Shown here: in pieces, positions 27,460-41,400 of the stretch
Layout: each line of letters starts with the position of its first letter
How positions within the stretch are numbered: the first letter of the stretch is position 1
From: Micrasema longulum
Taxonomy: Eukaryota > Arthropoda > Insecta > Trichoptera > Brachycentridae
DNA: 64,000 nt
Assembly: GCA_022494885.1 (NCBI GenBank)
Contig: JAGVSM010003805.1
Span: forward strand, 62,001 to 126,000
Reading direction: 5' to 3'
The notes under the pieces: model-generated
Told to the model about the DNA's origin: nothing
What the model saw: only the letters and a program-made list of their open reading frames with translations
The model's database searches: none
Program-made: the position numbers and the translations under genes

Positions 27460-27840
27460 TTTCAAATTAATTTGAAATACTTTCCATTTCTTTTATTTCC
27501 TCAGGCAACTCATTGTACAGTTATAATCTCTTGAACAATGAGATTTGAGACTGTTTTTCTCTTCATTAGTAATCTTTTTTTATCCCTAGTTTGGTATGTA
27601 CGATATTGTTGACTAAATTTGATTATTTAAAAAAAAAAAAAATTTCCTTCAATTATTTTATGCATAAAAATTGTCACATATTTTATTTGTTGCTTTACTG
27701 TCAGCGTGCCAATTTCTTCGTTCATTCTTACTACATTATAATATGTATTTCTTTTCACTATAATCCTCATTGCCTTAATTTGAAGAATTTCTATATTTAT
27801 AATATCCTCTTCATTACAAAGCAATGATATTTCTATGTCG
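27460..27840 (-). mobile_element. LINE C-terminal remnant (Jockey-like)
   Basis: On the minus strand 27824-27627 reads IEILQIKAMRIIVKRNTYY, MNEEIGTLTVKQQIKY, and further on LYNELPEEIKEME after a stop, the usual order in Jockey-type ORF2 C-termini. A poly-T/A run and stops break it. Confidence 0.6.
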
Positions 27841-28018
27841 TATAGATTTTTATGTCATAAAAATAGAATAGAAGAACAGATATTTATATGCTGGCAAATG
27901 ATTCATAGATAAGAAAACAACTTTTCATATTTATTACATTTCCTTATCTTCCCATAAATGATTTTTTTGTTCAATTCAAATCCAAAAGTGGGTTTTGCAT
28001 GCTAGTCTAATTGGTGTC

Positions 28019-28050
28019 CTGATGAATAGACGAGTACGTCTTGAAACCGG
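28019..28050 (+). ncRNA. Hammerhead-ribozyme-like motif with intact CTGATGA core
   Basis: Exact CTGATGA, stem AGACG-AGTA-CGTCT, exact GAAAC. The last part reads ACCGGGA rather than ACCGGTC, so the cleavage triplet is lost. A related, deleted copy is at 4911-4932. Confidence 0.45.
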
Positions 28051-28496
28051 GAGACATAGAAAGAAACAAAGAATGGTTGTATACCAATATTTCTAACGTT
28101 TAGTAAAAAACAAATAGTTTAAAAAAACTATTTTGATTTTAATTACATAATTTACAGTATTTATTTTTTTTCAAATCAATACCATTAAACAGCACTTTTC
28201 TGATTTTTATAAAGGGCCGTTTAGAAAACAAGAATGCTTACATTGTCAATAATAGTCAGCCGGCGCGTTAGGAAGACCTTGACAGTGTTAGCAACTATAA
28301 ATAGTGGTATTTTCAATGCTAATGACCGATTAGTGAAGTAGTCCCAGAATAAGTTATGTTGATGCCCCCTGCTCGGTGTATAACGTACTCGTATAGTAAT
28401 GTAACGAGAAATAGTTCTCTGCCCGCAACAATAAATGAATTTATTATTTTTAGTTACGTAACCATCGAACGCCCGTCGGCCTCTACTCGCAATCGT

Positions 28497-28501
28497 CAGT
28501 C
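28497..28501 (+). promoter_or_regulatory. Candidate initiator (TCAGT) for gene B
   Basis: TCAGT, the arthropod initiator core, lies about 125 bases upstream of the gene B ATG. It sits in a stretch (about 28235-28620) clearly richer in CpG than its surroundings and open to the start codon, with no obvious splice acceptor before the ATG. I see no TATA box at the right spacing. The motif is short, so the call is weak. Confidence 0.3.
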
Positions 28502-28622
28502 GACAGTATTCGGTTGATATTGAAACGGTTCGCGTCTCCGATAAACCGCGTGATAAGAAAACAAACGTAAACAAACCGAATGATAACGTCGGTAAACAGT
28601 TTCTGTTACGCCTTACCGGAAA

Positions 28623-29453
28623 ATGATAACTAGAACTGTCATTGTTCTAATACTATGTGCTTGTGTGAGTTCTCTCAAAATCCTCGCCCTGTTCCCGTAC
28701 ACGGGGAAGAGTCACCACTATGTTATCGACCCGCTGATAACAGCCCTAGCCGACAAAGGTCACGACATCACAGTCGTAAGCCATTTCCCTCCGAAAATCC
28801 AGCAAAAAAACCGTAAAGATATCATCCTGACCTCGGAAGCCGGCCATTCGGAAGATGTCATTGATTTGGCTGATTTTGAGGAGATTCCAAAGTTTTTAAG
28901 CATGCTGCAAGTAGCGGTTGAAACTGAGTATCTTTTTCAATTCGGACAAGATATCTGTGAAGTTCTACTGAGTAACAAAGAGGTTTTGAAACTGGTCCAC
29001 AGTGGACAAAAATTTGACATCGCTCTTATAGAGCAATTTAATTCCGATTGTTTACTTGGTATTGTACACAAAATCGGAGCTCCTTCAATTGGTATCACAT
29101 CTGATACACTTATGCCTTGGCATTATGCGAGATTGGGCGCAATGACAAACCCTTCCTACGTTCCTTGTCACGCCCTCGGCTATGGGACCGAGCCTCGATT
29201 CTTCGAAGTGATTACCTCTTGGGCAGTTTGTTCGTGTATGAGGCTAGGATATTACTTCAGATCCACTCTCCCTACGCAGAAGATAATCTCCAAGTATTTA
29301 GGAGATAACATTCCGCCATTAGACACGCTCTCTAGAAAAATAAGCATGGTCATGACGAATTCCTACTTCCCCCTTCACGGCTCATTTCCACAATCACCTA
29401 ATATCAAGGAAGTTGGTGGACTATACTTGAGAAGCAATAATACACTTCCCGAT
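28623..29453 (+). CDS. UGT: UGT gene B, coding exon 1 (acceptor-binding domain)
   Basis: This exon encodes residues 1-277. The ATG at 28623 directly precedes a hydrophobic leader and the FPYTGKSH motif. The exon ends ...YLRSNNTLPD at a GTAAGT donor (29454) in phase 0. Reading past it gives the stop at 29535-29537, which is intronic. NSYFPLHG and NIKEVGGLYL near the end are the standard landmarks of the exon 1 boundary in this gene set. Confidence 0.9.
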
Positions 29454-32400
29454 GTAAGTCGAAGCCTATTCTCATGTTTTGATTATAATTTAAGGCAGCC
29501 AGTTCCTGAGATATCTCCAATGAAAGAATTTATTTAACTTAAACATTACAATATACCAATTATTCAGGTCACCAGAGATTTCAGCTGTTACACTTTCACT
29601 TTATCAGTTGACTGACGACTTTGACGGTCAAATCTTTTAACTAAAATCGAATTCGTTGGAATAAAATAAAAAATAAATACATAATAAATATTATGTTGAT
29701 TATTATTTACTTTGAGAGTTTTGGTAAAACTGTTAACAATACTTTTTTATTACTTTGGTGATAATTATATTGCGATGAATAAAATTATTAAAATTTTATG
29801 TGAATGTAATCGTATGTTTATAAAAGGGTTGTAGTACAATTAATCAACGAATAAAAAAATTTAAAAAGAAAAAAGTGGAAGTAAAAAATTGTTTAGACAA
29901 AGCCACCTCAAGAAAGCAGCTGCAAAAACAGAAAAAAAAGCATTAGTATTCGAGTTGTAAGACACCTAGCCACGAAACTAAGACCTGGTTTATAATTTTA
30001 TGATCATACAGTCATACGTAAAAAAAGTATTGAATAATAAATATATAATTATAATTGTAAAGTGTTCTCGACACGGGTTACTCCATCGACGACACTTCAT
30101 GTCATTATATATCATGTTTCATATTGTATATAATGGAAAAATAAGTATTTTTTTTGTATTTTTTTAAAATTATATTATTCATTGATTGCCAGATTAGCGC
30201 ACGAACCAGTACACCATGAAGCCGAATTATCTCCACTCAATTCCCTTTTGCAATATTTTCACCCGCGTGTAAATAAAAACGAACGTTTCACTTAAGAAAT
30301 AAATCGAAAAAATCAAATTTTAAATAAGTTTAAAACAAACTTTTTTTATTGGTGTTACACAATTTTAATATTTTAAAAAAACACAACTACATTTTAAAGA
30401 GAGCATTCCTCCCATCGACGGGTGATATTAAACTTTTAGATGTCGGTCTCTGATAATTTGTCTATATTTAGGTTGTTTGCGTCGCGTTATACGAATAAAT
30501 ACATGAATTTCTTCGTTGAATTCAATTGCAATTTTAAATAATAAGGTATAAATAAAATATTATTATTATTAGTATACTTCCGTTTGCTTACCAAATTAAA
30601 ATTAAGTCTTTTGTTTTAGTAATAATATTACAATGCAGTTTGCCTTGAAAGAGTTGCAATCTTATAATGGTCCATAATAACGTATTACTGTATTAAATCA
30701 TATATAAATATTACATGTTTCTCTCAGGGGCGAATCGTGTATAGAAGCGATTATGCGCAGCTTACAATTATATTTGACTAACCATAAAAATATTTTACCC
30801 TAACTTTATTTACAGAAAAACAAAAAAAAAAAAATTTTATTTTCAATCATTTCCAGCGTTTGTATTTTTATGCGTGTATAAAGATTAATATTTAAAAAGC
30901 GCGCCTAGCGCCTGCGGTGAGCCAAGAAACTAGCCGATTATTTCAGCTTATTTTTTTATACAAATAAGTATACTATATTTTGAATGTTTTAACCCCAGTA
31001 CAAGTTTTTTCTCCTAGATTTAACTTGCAGATTACACAAATTATTTGCATATTTTTGATTTGGAAAACAGTATTTCAAAATTATTTCTTAAGGACTATTT
31101 TTCTTTGAGATGATACTTTTGACATAAGGCCACAATTACTTTCATGCGTCATATTGCAGGACATATTATGGCGCTCGACGCGGCCGTTTTAAGCACTATT
31201 AATTTCTAGAACAATTCGGCCAGTTGACATTTTAATTGAATCCCTAATATCGACTGAATTCATAGTGCTATTTTTTATTTATTTTTTAATAAGTTATGTG
31301 TTAACGAAATGGATAATATATCTATACAATATATTATATCACGAAGTTACGTCGTTTGAGTTGATTTCATGGATAGGAGTTGTTGTATCACACAGAAACA
31401 CAGAAAAAAATCAGTTTATAGAATATATTACTTACATTATATTATGTACCTTCTATGTAGGTACAAATATATGATTTTTTTATAGCTTACCTGTAAATAA
31501 AATCAACATTTGCCACTGCTATCATCATACCCTTTAAGCACCTAGTGGTTCATAAGGCATCGATTTTGAAACCAAATGCAGCGTAGTTCAATCACCTTTT
31601 ACAAGAAGGTAAGGTGAGAAAGGGAATGTTGATATCTATGTAATATAATATGTTACTTACATTTAATTATGTACTTTCTATTTAGGTACAAATATATGAA
31701 TTATTTTTTTTGAATCTTACCTGTAAATAAAATTACCATTGGCCACTGGTTTATCTGCAATCATAATAAACCTTACATGTAGTAAAATAATATATATAAC
31801 TATTACATAATGGTAATACATATGGGTTAAAAATAGTAATAAATATAACAAGGGCAAAACTGCTTAAAAATCTTGTTTAGTAAACAATAAAATCAAAATT
31901 TCAATATCTACCGTAGAATATTCTCACGAATCGGGAATATCAAACATTCAAAGCGGATTTTAACGACTTCTAATGATATAACTTTCAACTTTTCTAAAAA
32001 CAAATTTTTCATTTATAATTTTCGGATTTAAAAACGAGAACATGCAAAGTGAATTATTTTAAAAATGAAAAATTTTGACGTCACACCTAATGCCCGCCGA
32101 GTGCTCTTCTAACAAACACTGCGTACAAGTATGGCGCAGTAACGTAATGCGTGCCGTTTGTCCCGTGGGGCGCGAAACATCTCGTTTTCAGGTAATTAAA
32201 CATTTTCTTATTTTTAACCATTTTTAAAAAAATATCCTGCGTCGTCGTGAGGAAAAAAATAGTGTTTTAAGCGTATTTTTTGATTGTATAAAAATATAAG
32301 CGAGTAAAAACAATAAAAACAACTTATGTTATTTACACGGAAATTCATCTTCTTCCTTTCTACATCCGCTCCTAAGTGGAGCTTGTGGACATCACCAGTT

Positions 32401-35400
32401 GCCTCCAGAAGACCCTATCGCCAGCCAGCATTTTCGCCTCCTCCCACGTCAATCCAGCGCCCCTTAGTTTCGCCGAATAAAGTCAAAAAATCGTCATTGA
32501 CGGCTTTCTAGGACAGCGAGAGCCTGCGGGTTTAAAGAAGAGGCAACTTGGGTTTAGGTTCTCCTGAGGCATGCGCGGCACGTGTCCAAGCCAGGTCCAC
32601 CGCAGCATCCTCAAATCGCTCGTTTTAGGAGGCTGCTGCGTCCGTTCTCGGACTTCAATGTTAGTTATAAAATCAAACCACCTTATACTTAATATTCTTC
32701 TCAAGCACTTACTCTCAAAACTCGGAAGTTTTGTGTTTGCCTTTGGTGAGTTGCCAAGATTCACACCCATATAAGAGTACTGGCATTATACAAGAGTTGA
32801 ATAATCGGCATTTCGTTTTGACCGAGTATATGTACCGAGTATTTGACCGAGTATACGACCGAGTATATTTTGACAGGAGTTGAAACATAAATAATTACTT
32901 AAAATAATGTTTGCAGTGAAAAGATCCAAGTGAAAAATACCTTATATTTATTGAACGAATTTTGTACATACTACATACATCTGTGCCCAGGCAGATGAAG
33001 AATTCACTAATGTCTGTGAAATAGAACGAGAAATCGGGACAATAATTTTATTTTATTGCTACTAAATTGGGAAGTTCAAGCTGTTTGAGTAATATATACG
33101 ATGAGATACGTTTAGCTCGTGAATATAATTTGAAATTTCCCCTCATTCATCCGTTTAATTGCCACAAATTAAAATTTAAAATGCGCGTTTCAAAACAAAC
33201 TTTTTTGTCTTATACTTAGTTTCTATAATAAAATCTTATTTTATCTCAAATTCTTAATATATTATATATTTTTATATTTTTGACACATATGCAGTAATAT
33301 TTACACACATGTCCACCCCCATTTCATTATAACACCCACTAACCACCCTCTCACACATTTACACTAACACAATATTGTACGAGTATTTAATGTATTTCTG
33401 TGGATATCTGTCATTAGCTTTATTCTCTGTATATTTTATCTGTTATATTTTTTTTACGTGTATTACTGTTGATATCCCTAATAATTAAAATCAAAAAATT
33501 ATAATTAAATTAAATATAAAAATTTCATACCTGAAGGAACCCAAAATTCCTTCAAAAATGTTGTCCTTTGATGAATCGAGAATGTGCAGATTATACTACA
33601 GCATTGAAAACGTAGAGATTCACATTTTTAACACTCGGTCGTTGAGGTTTTAGAAGGGCGTTTTAATTTATTATAGATATATTCATTTTTACAATCATTT
33701 TATTTTTATTTACCCTGCTACTTTTATTACGATGCATAGTATTTTATTTTGTGTTTTTATCAGTTTTATATTAATGATTGATTTTTTTACAATAATTTAA
33801 CTTTCATCATTTATATTGTTAACTTGATTTAAATGCGTATTTTATTTATGTTTACATGTGAATAAAATATTAATATTAAATATTTGAATTAATTTGTACA
33901 ATAACTAAATTTTAATTTTAATCATTTATATCATTAATTTTATTTAAATATGTTTTTTATTAGTGCTTACGTGTAATTCATGAAAAATGATAACATTTTT
34001 AATTAAAAATATTTCTGTAGATTAAATATTATTTTTCTTTTTTTTGTTTACTTTTCCATACATATATTTACAAAGAAGTTTAATTACAAAAATACACTTT
34101 AAAACATACATCTTACAATAAGGCTATAACATGATTTGGAAAAAATGCCCACAAAGACTTCAGCGTCTGAGGCGGCCACCGTGGTGTAGTGGTCAAGACG
34201 CTTGACTTACGCACGGAAGGTTCCGGGTTCGATTCCCGGTGAGGACACTATTTTTTTTTTTAATGTGATTTTTCTCAAGCCTGGTTGTTCTGTAATGTAA
34301 TTCACCACTGTAATTGGGCCTCCTGGCCTGTTGTGGTGCGAAAAAATGAAATGAAATGAAAAAATGAAATTCTTTTTTTAATGATTTCAAAGTTTATAGC
34401 ATATGGACATAACCATGAAGAAAGAAAAAAAAATCAAGATAAACATTCATATTTTACTGATAGAAAAAAAGACAGGATTTTTTTGCAGTATTTAACTATA
34501 AATTTCATTTTTAAAAAAAGAAGGTGTCTATCTATTTCTTCCATGCTTATCCAAGATCTCAAACATACTTTAACTGGTATCAGAGATTCAATGTTTTGTT
34601 ATTCTTTGGGCGGAAGATTGAAAGATCTTGGACCAACATGTAAGGAGTGCCTCTGTGCGAACTTAGTTCTGCATCCTGAAACTGGCAGTACACTATCGGA
34701 TCTATTGCTAATCCTAAATTATTAAATTATTACTAAATAATTCCCTATTTAAGTAAACATATTTTAAACATTGTTTGTCAAACAAATAAATAAACACTTT
34801 CAGGTAAAAATCCTAAAAACGTCAATCAAATGGAGATGAGTCCGCCTCGTTGTGTAGTGGTCGGTGTGTTTGCCTCCCATTCTTTAGGTCCTGGGCTCGG
34901 AACAATAAAATATTGCCGTGTAAATCCACCTATAAATCAAATATTTGACATAATAAATAAATCCTGTCAGCAATTTAACATGTAACCTCACACACCGAGA
35001 TAATTTCACCTCCTCATGTATAGAAGACGAAATTATTTCAACTTGATTTTTTTCTCTTCCTTTTTTGGGATTTTTATCTGAGAGCAGATATCGAGTTAAA
35101 AACGCTCGTCCAAGGAGAATCATTCCAATAATTGTAAACGGGGCCTGAAAGGGCACCAATTACAATAGTAAGTAAGCAAAATTATCTTCGATTCTAAAAT
35201 AAAAATTGAAATTCCTTTATGAAAATGTGTGTATATGTGTGTATAAAAATTACCATCGGAAACCTGTAATTAAACATCTAAAAATATAGTTTATGTATGT
35301 GTTCAATTTTTCAAACAGAAAATTAAATAAAACTTTATTAACTTCCAGTGTAATTGGAGCCCAGGGGCCCAGAACTATTTTGTTTTATCCGGTCGAAAAG

Positions 35401-38400
35401 AGAATAATTACACAATATTAAATGTGTTATGTTGAAATTTATAAATGAAGCCTTAACTTTCAGGTTATCTTTAAATATATAATTCCTCTTTACGTGTGAT
35501 GTCACCATACTCTTCCTAAACGGCTTAACCGATTTACGTGCGGTCTTCAGAGAGACATAGATCTTTGCGCTGTGCGTGTTCGTTGATATTAAAATCTTCA
35601 ACCTAAAATGTAAAAAATAAGTTAGGAGCATAAATGTTTAATTCATCGATCTACCAGGGTTGCATTCGAGGAGAATGCATTTGCAAAAAATGGAAAAATT
35701 GTGTTTTTTTGTGTATGAAAAAAGTTTGTTTTTGATCGTTTACAAAAAGCATTTTTTTTTGTGGGTCTCAATCTGATTCTTTCCTTAAATTCCTTATAAT
35801 TTCTACCCATTTGTTTCTTTTTATTGGATTTTTAGTAACATTAAAATTATATTAAATTCAGTACATTTAAAAAAATCGTATTCCTACATAAGTACACCCC
35901 TTTGTTGGTGAGACGACCGGAGTTTGACATTTGCAAAAGAATGCTACATTTAAAAAAACATTTATTTTATGTTTTGGAATTCAACCATAAACAAGTACCT
36001 AGGTACCTAATTAAATGAAATATTTTAATATTATCAATTTTAAGTTTTGGAATTTAATCACAAACAAGTTGTTAGTTACCTACTGATCAATCAAAAATCT
36101 TTTTCTAAGCTAATAGCAAGGAAGTCAAGGTTCGGGCAGGACAACGTCTGACGGGTCCGCTAGTTTCATTATAATAATTAAAATGAAATAAAAACACCCT
36201 ATTTTCAACCACTTAATATTTTTTAATTTTGTTAAAATTAAACCTCGATAAAGAGGTTTGTGTATCTTCGAAACCGGTCGGTAAATACATTTAAAAAAAT
36301 TAACTTTAAAGTTATTAAGCGGACAACGTATTGACGGGGTCTACGTTTAAGTTGCACAAAAGAAATGCAGTTATGTGTTTTGACTATATGTTGTAAAAAA
36401 AAAGCAAGAATACTTTTAAAACAGTCATTTTTTTAAGATAGTTGAAACAGTTTGACAAAAAAAAAACCTGATACTGTAAAGAAAAACTAGTCAGGATATT
36501 TTTAGTTCATAAAAACTATATAGATATAAGGAGCTGTTTCTGAAATAACAGTGTAAAGTGGCGTGGGCAAAGCCAGCTAACAGTTTAGTTTTACCGTTTC
36601 ACGAAATAGTCTAATGAAACGGTAACAGTTACTACTCCTTTTTTTTAAATATATGAAATGCCCATCTCTAATTTTGACCCTGCCCGGTGAAGTTTTGACA
36701 ATAATTGGCACGTCGGTATTTACGAATATATATTATACATATTTTTATCGAAACTCAACCGGACAGCGTCACACTAAACGACCGCATCCCTTCCGCTCGC
36801 CTTGAACGTAGACCCCGTCCATACCTATCAGTTCTTCGACAGAACGAGTAAAAAAAAACAAACAAAAGAGGTCTGTTCAGTTGAACAAAACGTATTATTT
36901 ATTTGTTGTATTATTCTACATCCTAGATGACCAAACGAAATTCCCTTTTTTTACACCTTGAAGATCTAAATCTAAACAATCAACATAACTCACGGTTGTG
37001 GATGTCTTATTTCTAAGAAGGATTCATTAATATTAATTGCATCAAATCCGCTATTATATTTAGCATCTTTATGAGCTAATGGGAACATTTTTATTTCTTC
37101 GTAGCCTTCAAGGGAAAATTAAATAATCATATATGACCTCGCATGTTTTAATAAGCCCCCGTGGGTTTGATGAACAAAATGTTCAAAAGCTTAACTTTCG
37201 CTCATTGATTTATCATCATCACCATTATCAGTGGCGCTACAGCCCGTTATGGACCCTGACCAGGGGCGAATCGTCTATATAAGCGATTATGCGCAGCTTA
37301 TTATTTTATTTAGCAATCCATAAAAATTATTTACGATAACTTTACTTATAGAAAAACAAACAAGTAATTATTCTATTTTCAAAATCATTTCCACTGTCTG
37401 TGTTTTTATCCAAATGTCAATAAAAATATTAATAAATCGCGCCCAGCGCCAGCAGTGAGCTATGAAATTAGCTAATTATTCCAGCTTATTTATTCATACA
37501 AATAAGTGTTCTATATTTTGAACATTTAAAAACCGTCCAGGTTTTTTCTCCTATAGTAAGCTTGCAGATTACAAAAAATATTTGAAGATTCTCGATTTGG
37601 AAAACAGTATTTCATACATTATTTTATAAGGGCTATTTTTCTTTGTGATAATACAGTTGACATATGACCACCATTACCTTCGTGCAGTCATATTGCGGGA
37701 CATGTGGCGCTCGACGCGTCTGTGTGGCATTATTAATGTCTAGAACAAATCGGCCAGATGGCATTTCAATCTGTAACTTTAGTTACAAAAAAAACAAACA
37801 AATAATTCTTATTTTTTCTAAATCATTTCCACCGCTTGTATTTTTCTCCAAATGTCAATAAAAATATTAATAAATCGCGCCCAGCGCTAGCAGTGAGCCA
37901 TACAACTAGCTGATTATTTCGGTTTACTTCTTCATACAAATAAGTGTTCCATATTTTGAACATCTAAAACCAAGTCGCGGTTTTTTCTCCTAGAGTAAGC
38001 TTGCGAATTACATAAATTATTTGAAGATTCTCGATTTGGAAAACAGTATTTCATACATTATTTCTTAAGGGCTAATTTCCTTTGAGATAATACAGTTGAC
38101 ATATGACCACTGTTACTTACGTGCAGTCCGATTGCAGGACATGTGGCGCTTGACGCGTCTAGGTGGCATTATTAATTTCTAGAACAAATCGGCCAGTTGA
38201 CAATTCAATCGTTATGAATTTATTGTGTTATTATTTTATATAAGTTATGTACTAAAGTAATGTATAATATAGCTACATAATATTTATTTTTTAATATAAA
38301 ATAAATATTTGCGTTATTTTAATTTACCCAATTATTAAAAATTTTATGGCCATTTTCAACGAGTTGTAAATACGAGTATCTTACGATTGGAAAATGGAAA

Positions 38401-41400
38401 TCCGTGAGTCCGCAACAGTAGCCACGGGACCACAACCAGATTTAAATAATATACCGTGAAATTAATAATAATCGTCGTTTGAGTTGAATTCATATTAATT
38501 CATAGAGATGTTGTATCACCCAGAACAACAAAAAAATATTTTACTATATAAAGCGCGTTTATGTATTATTATGTCAATATTAAAAGTCTAAGAAATATCT
38601 TGAATGCTCAACTTGTGGGGCAAATCTATTTTGAATTTTGTTAAAGCAAACCATCGTTTCGCAATTTAGGTTGGGGAGGTTGCTGTCGTTCAATCCTTTA
38701 ACCTGTGAAAAAAGCACTTTTAGTCCTATGGAGTTGGGGCTTATTGTCTCAAATAATGTACAATCAACTTATGTATGTAAATAAATAAATATATCAATAT
38801 TTTTTTTTTAAATGTTATTACTATTTTATTTTATTTTTACATCTGAGCATGTTTTTCATTCTTTATTTCAATTCTTAATTTTTAATTACTCTTACAAATT
38901 TTCTTCATTTTAATATTATTTCCATTTGTAAATACTCACTACAAACTACAAACTTAAAATATATTTTTTTCACTTAAATTTTAATTTTTAAACAACTTTC
39001 ATTTATGTTTTTCTTTTTCCTTCTCTTTTTTATACTTTCATAACTAACCTTACATATAATTGCTTTATAATATGGAAACTTCACTGGTCCATTAGAATAA
39101 AGTCTAATTGTGTAAAACATTAAACATTGTAACTGTACTGTATGTTTCCTGAATAAAAGAAAATAAAACTAAAATAAAATAATACATAAATTTACATTAA
39201 CGTTGCCTATTACGTAAAATAAAAAACATTTTTTATGTGCATAATGAAAGGTATGTTTAATTTGTTGATTGTTTACTTAATACCACGCGTAATGACAGGT
39301 CATAAGCTCTGTTAATGTCTAAACTTTCACATCCCTTCTCACAAATGCTTCCCATTTCGATTGTGATATGTGAAACTTAATTATTCACCAGGAGGTAAAA
39401 ACTAACTGTTGTTTGCAAACATTTGTATAAATCCAAAATACTGATCGATGTGTTAATTTATCATTTCAGGACTTACGTGAATTCATTGATCAAGCACCGC
39501 ATGGAGTAATCTATTTCAGTTTTGGGTCAATGATAAAAGCATCTTCGATTCCTCCGCTCAAGCTGAAGGAGTTCCAAGATGCGTTCTCTGAACTTCCTCA
39601 AAGAGTTCTTTGGAAGTGGGAAAATGACTCAATGGTAGGAAAACCAGATAACGTCATGGTCAGAAAGTGGCTTCCGCAATTCGATATTTTAAGTGAGTAA
39701 CTTTTGTAATAACATATTATTCAAGTTCAATTTGTACTTGACAGACGCCGTGGCGCAGTTGGTTAGATGGCCAACTGTGAAACTGGCGTCGTAGGTTCGA
39801 TTCCTGCCAGTCGCCAGAAAAAAATACATGAGATATATTGTTGCCAATTTGTTTGCGTGTTGTGGTATATTTTTCATAACTTCCTTCCGCACACTCTCTT
39901 CACCTACTGACAAGCATCAGCAGAAGACATCAGAAAAACAGACTCGGAATCGTAATCGTCAGCTTTATTGTTACTAAATAACGAACCCGATCTTGTGGAA
40001 GATGCCCTAACCAATTTACACCCATTTCCTTGTCTCTAATATATTTTTTCTTTTAGATTCGATAGACAAAATCCCCTTTCTTAGTTTGATTTCTAATAAT
40101 AATCTTACGTTATAACCCTTTTTCCAGATCACCATAACGTCAAAGTCTTCATATCACATGCCGGTATGTTAAGTACAACAGAAGCTGCCCACTGTGGAGT
40201 AACTATGCTCAACATCCCTATGTATGGAGACCAGTTTGTTAACGCTGCAGCAGTTGAAGAAAGTGGCCTTGGAACAGTTCTTCACTTCAGAGACATTACA
40301 AAAGATAATATCTTGGCTGCACTAAGGAAGATTTTAGACCCTAAGTAAGTTCATTTTTTCCAAGTCAGGGTCAAACAGAACATTTTTATTTTTCTGAAAA
40401 ATTACTATCATTATATTCATTGTTCTAATTCTTTGAAATTTGTTGGTTCAACCATTTGATAGGAGGATTTTTTTGTATACGTGAATCATAAAGTTGAGCC
40501 AGGAATTCAATACTTTATTTCTTTTTATTTTTGTATATTTTTAGAAGGTATTAGAATAATTGAAATTGACAATATATACTTTGTGTTGGTGCTTTGGCGT
40601 ATTTTTGGGTTGTTGCGCCATCTTTTTTTAATACCACTTGCAACGTGCTGTGGTATTTATTTAAAAGATGCAACGTCTATCATCTGAATTAATGTTGTGG
40701 TTACAATAATATTGATGGTCAAAAATGATGAACGATACATCGCATGACGTTGGTTAGAAGTTTAATTGACATATGGCATTACAATGCAGAAAAACACTTC
40801 CAATATCTGAGAGGCTATGAAGTTTTCTGATATTTAATCTAGTTAATCCTATTTTGGGTATTTGTAGCACTCACTTTGTGAATCAAAAATATGATATTTT
40901 TGAGAGGTAAATAAAATAACGTTATTTTATGAACCACTTTATTCGTTTACAGAACAGACTAGTTTCGACAACAGCACGTTGACTTTTCAGAGTTATTTAA
41001 CAACTCTATTATTATCTTAATTTATAAAGTTATCAAATAACCCTGAAGAGGGCAACGTGTTGTTGCTGAAACTAGTCGGCTCTGTAAATGAATAAAGTGG
41101 TTTATAAAACAACGTTATTTCATTTATCTCTCAAAAATACTACGTGTTCAGTTAATCCTAATTATATTAAGAAAAATATGAATACGGTTTTATTCCACTT
41201 TCATTCATAATTTTTACCAGTGACCTAGTTTCGTCGATACCGACATCATCTGACCGATGGGTGACTAAACAAACTTCTATGTTATTTTATCTAAGTGCAT
41301 GCAGTGGTTTTTAATTATAGTTTTATATAACTAATTAGAATAAACGAGTTTCAATTAAAATAATTTATGTATAAAGTAATAACAAATGCAAATCCAACAA

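Larger units (their letters stand above)
37262..38540 (+). repeat. Same dispersed repeat, enlarged by internal tandem duplication and a SINE
   Basis: The core (about 430 bases) is present twice in direct orientation, about 37340-37770 and 37780-38212. The flanking part shared with 31260-31420 is split by a SINE-like insert at about 38290-38450. Confidence 0.7.
40893..41141. mobile_element. Foldback element in gene B intron 3 carrying hammerhead-like motifs
   Basis: Inverted arms of about 110 bases start from GAGAGGTAAATAAAATAACG and end in its mirror. Each arm holds a hammerhead-like core. Confidence 0.75.

Noticed and set aside
22000..28000. Hidden private exons 2-4 for first exon A
   Set aside because: No FSxGS, WKWE, KWLPQ, THAG or WVEH coding block is seen on the plus strand. 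A profile search would settle it.
39744..39815. tRNA-like sequence with A and B boxes (also at 34180, 52230, 59575)
   Set aside because: Repeat-body sequence continues past the tRNA part and the cloverleaf is imperfect, so these are SINE heads rather than tRNA genes.
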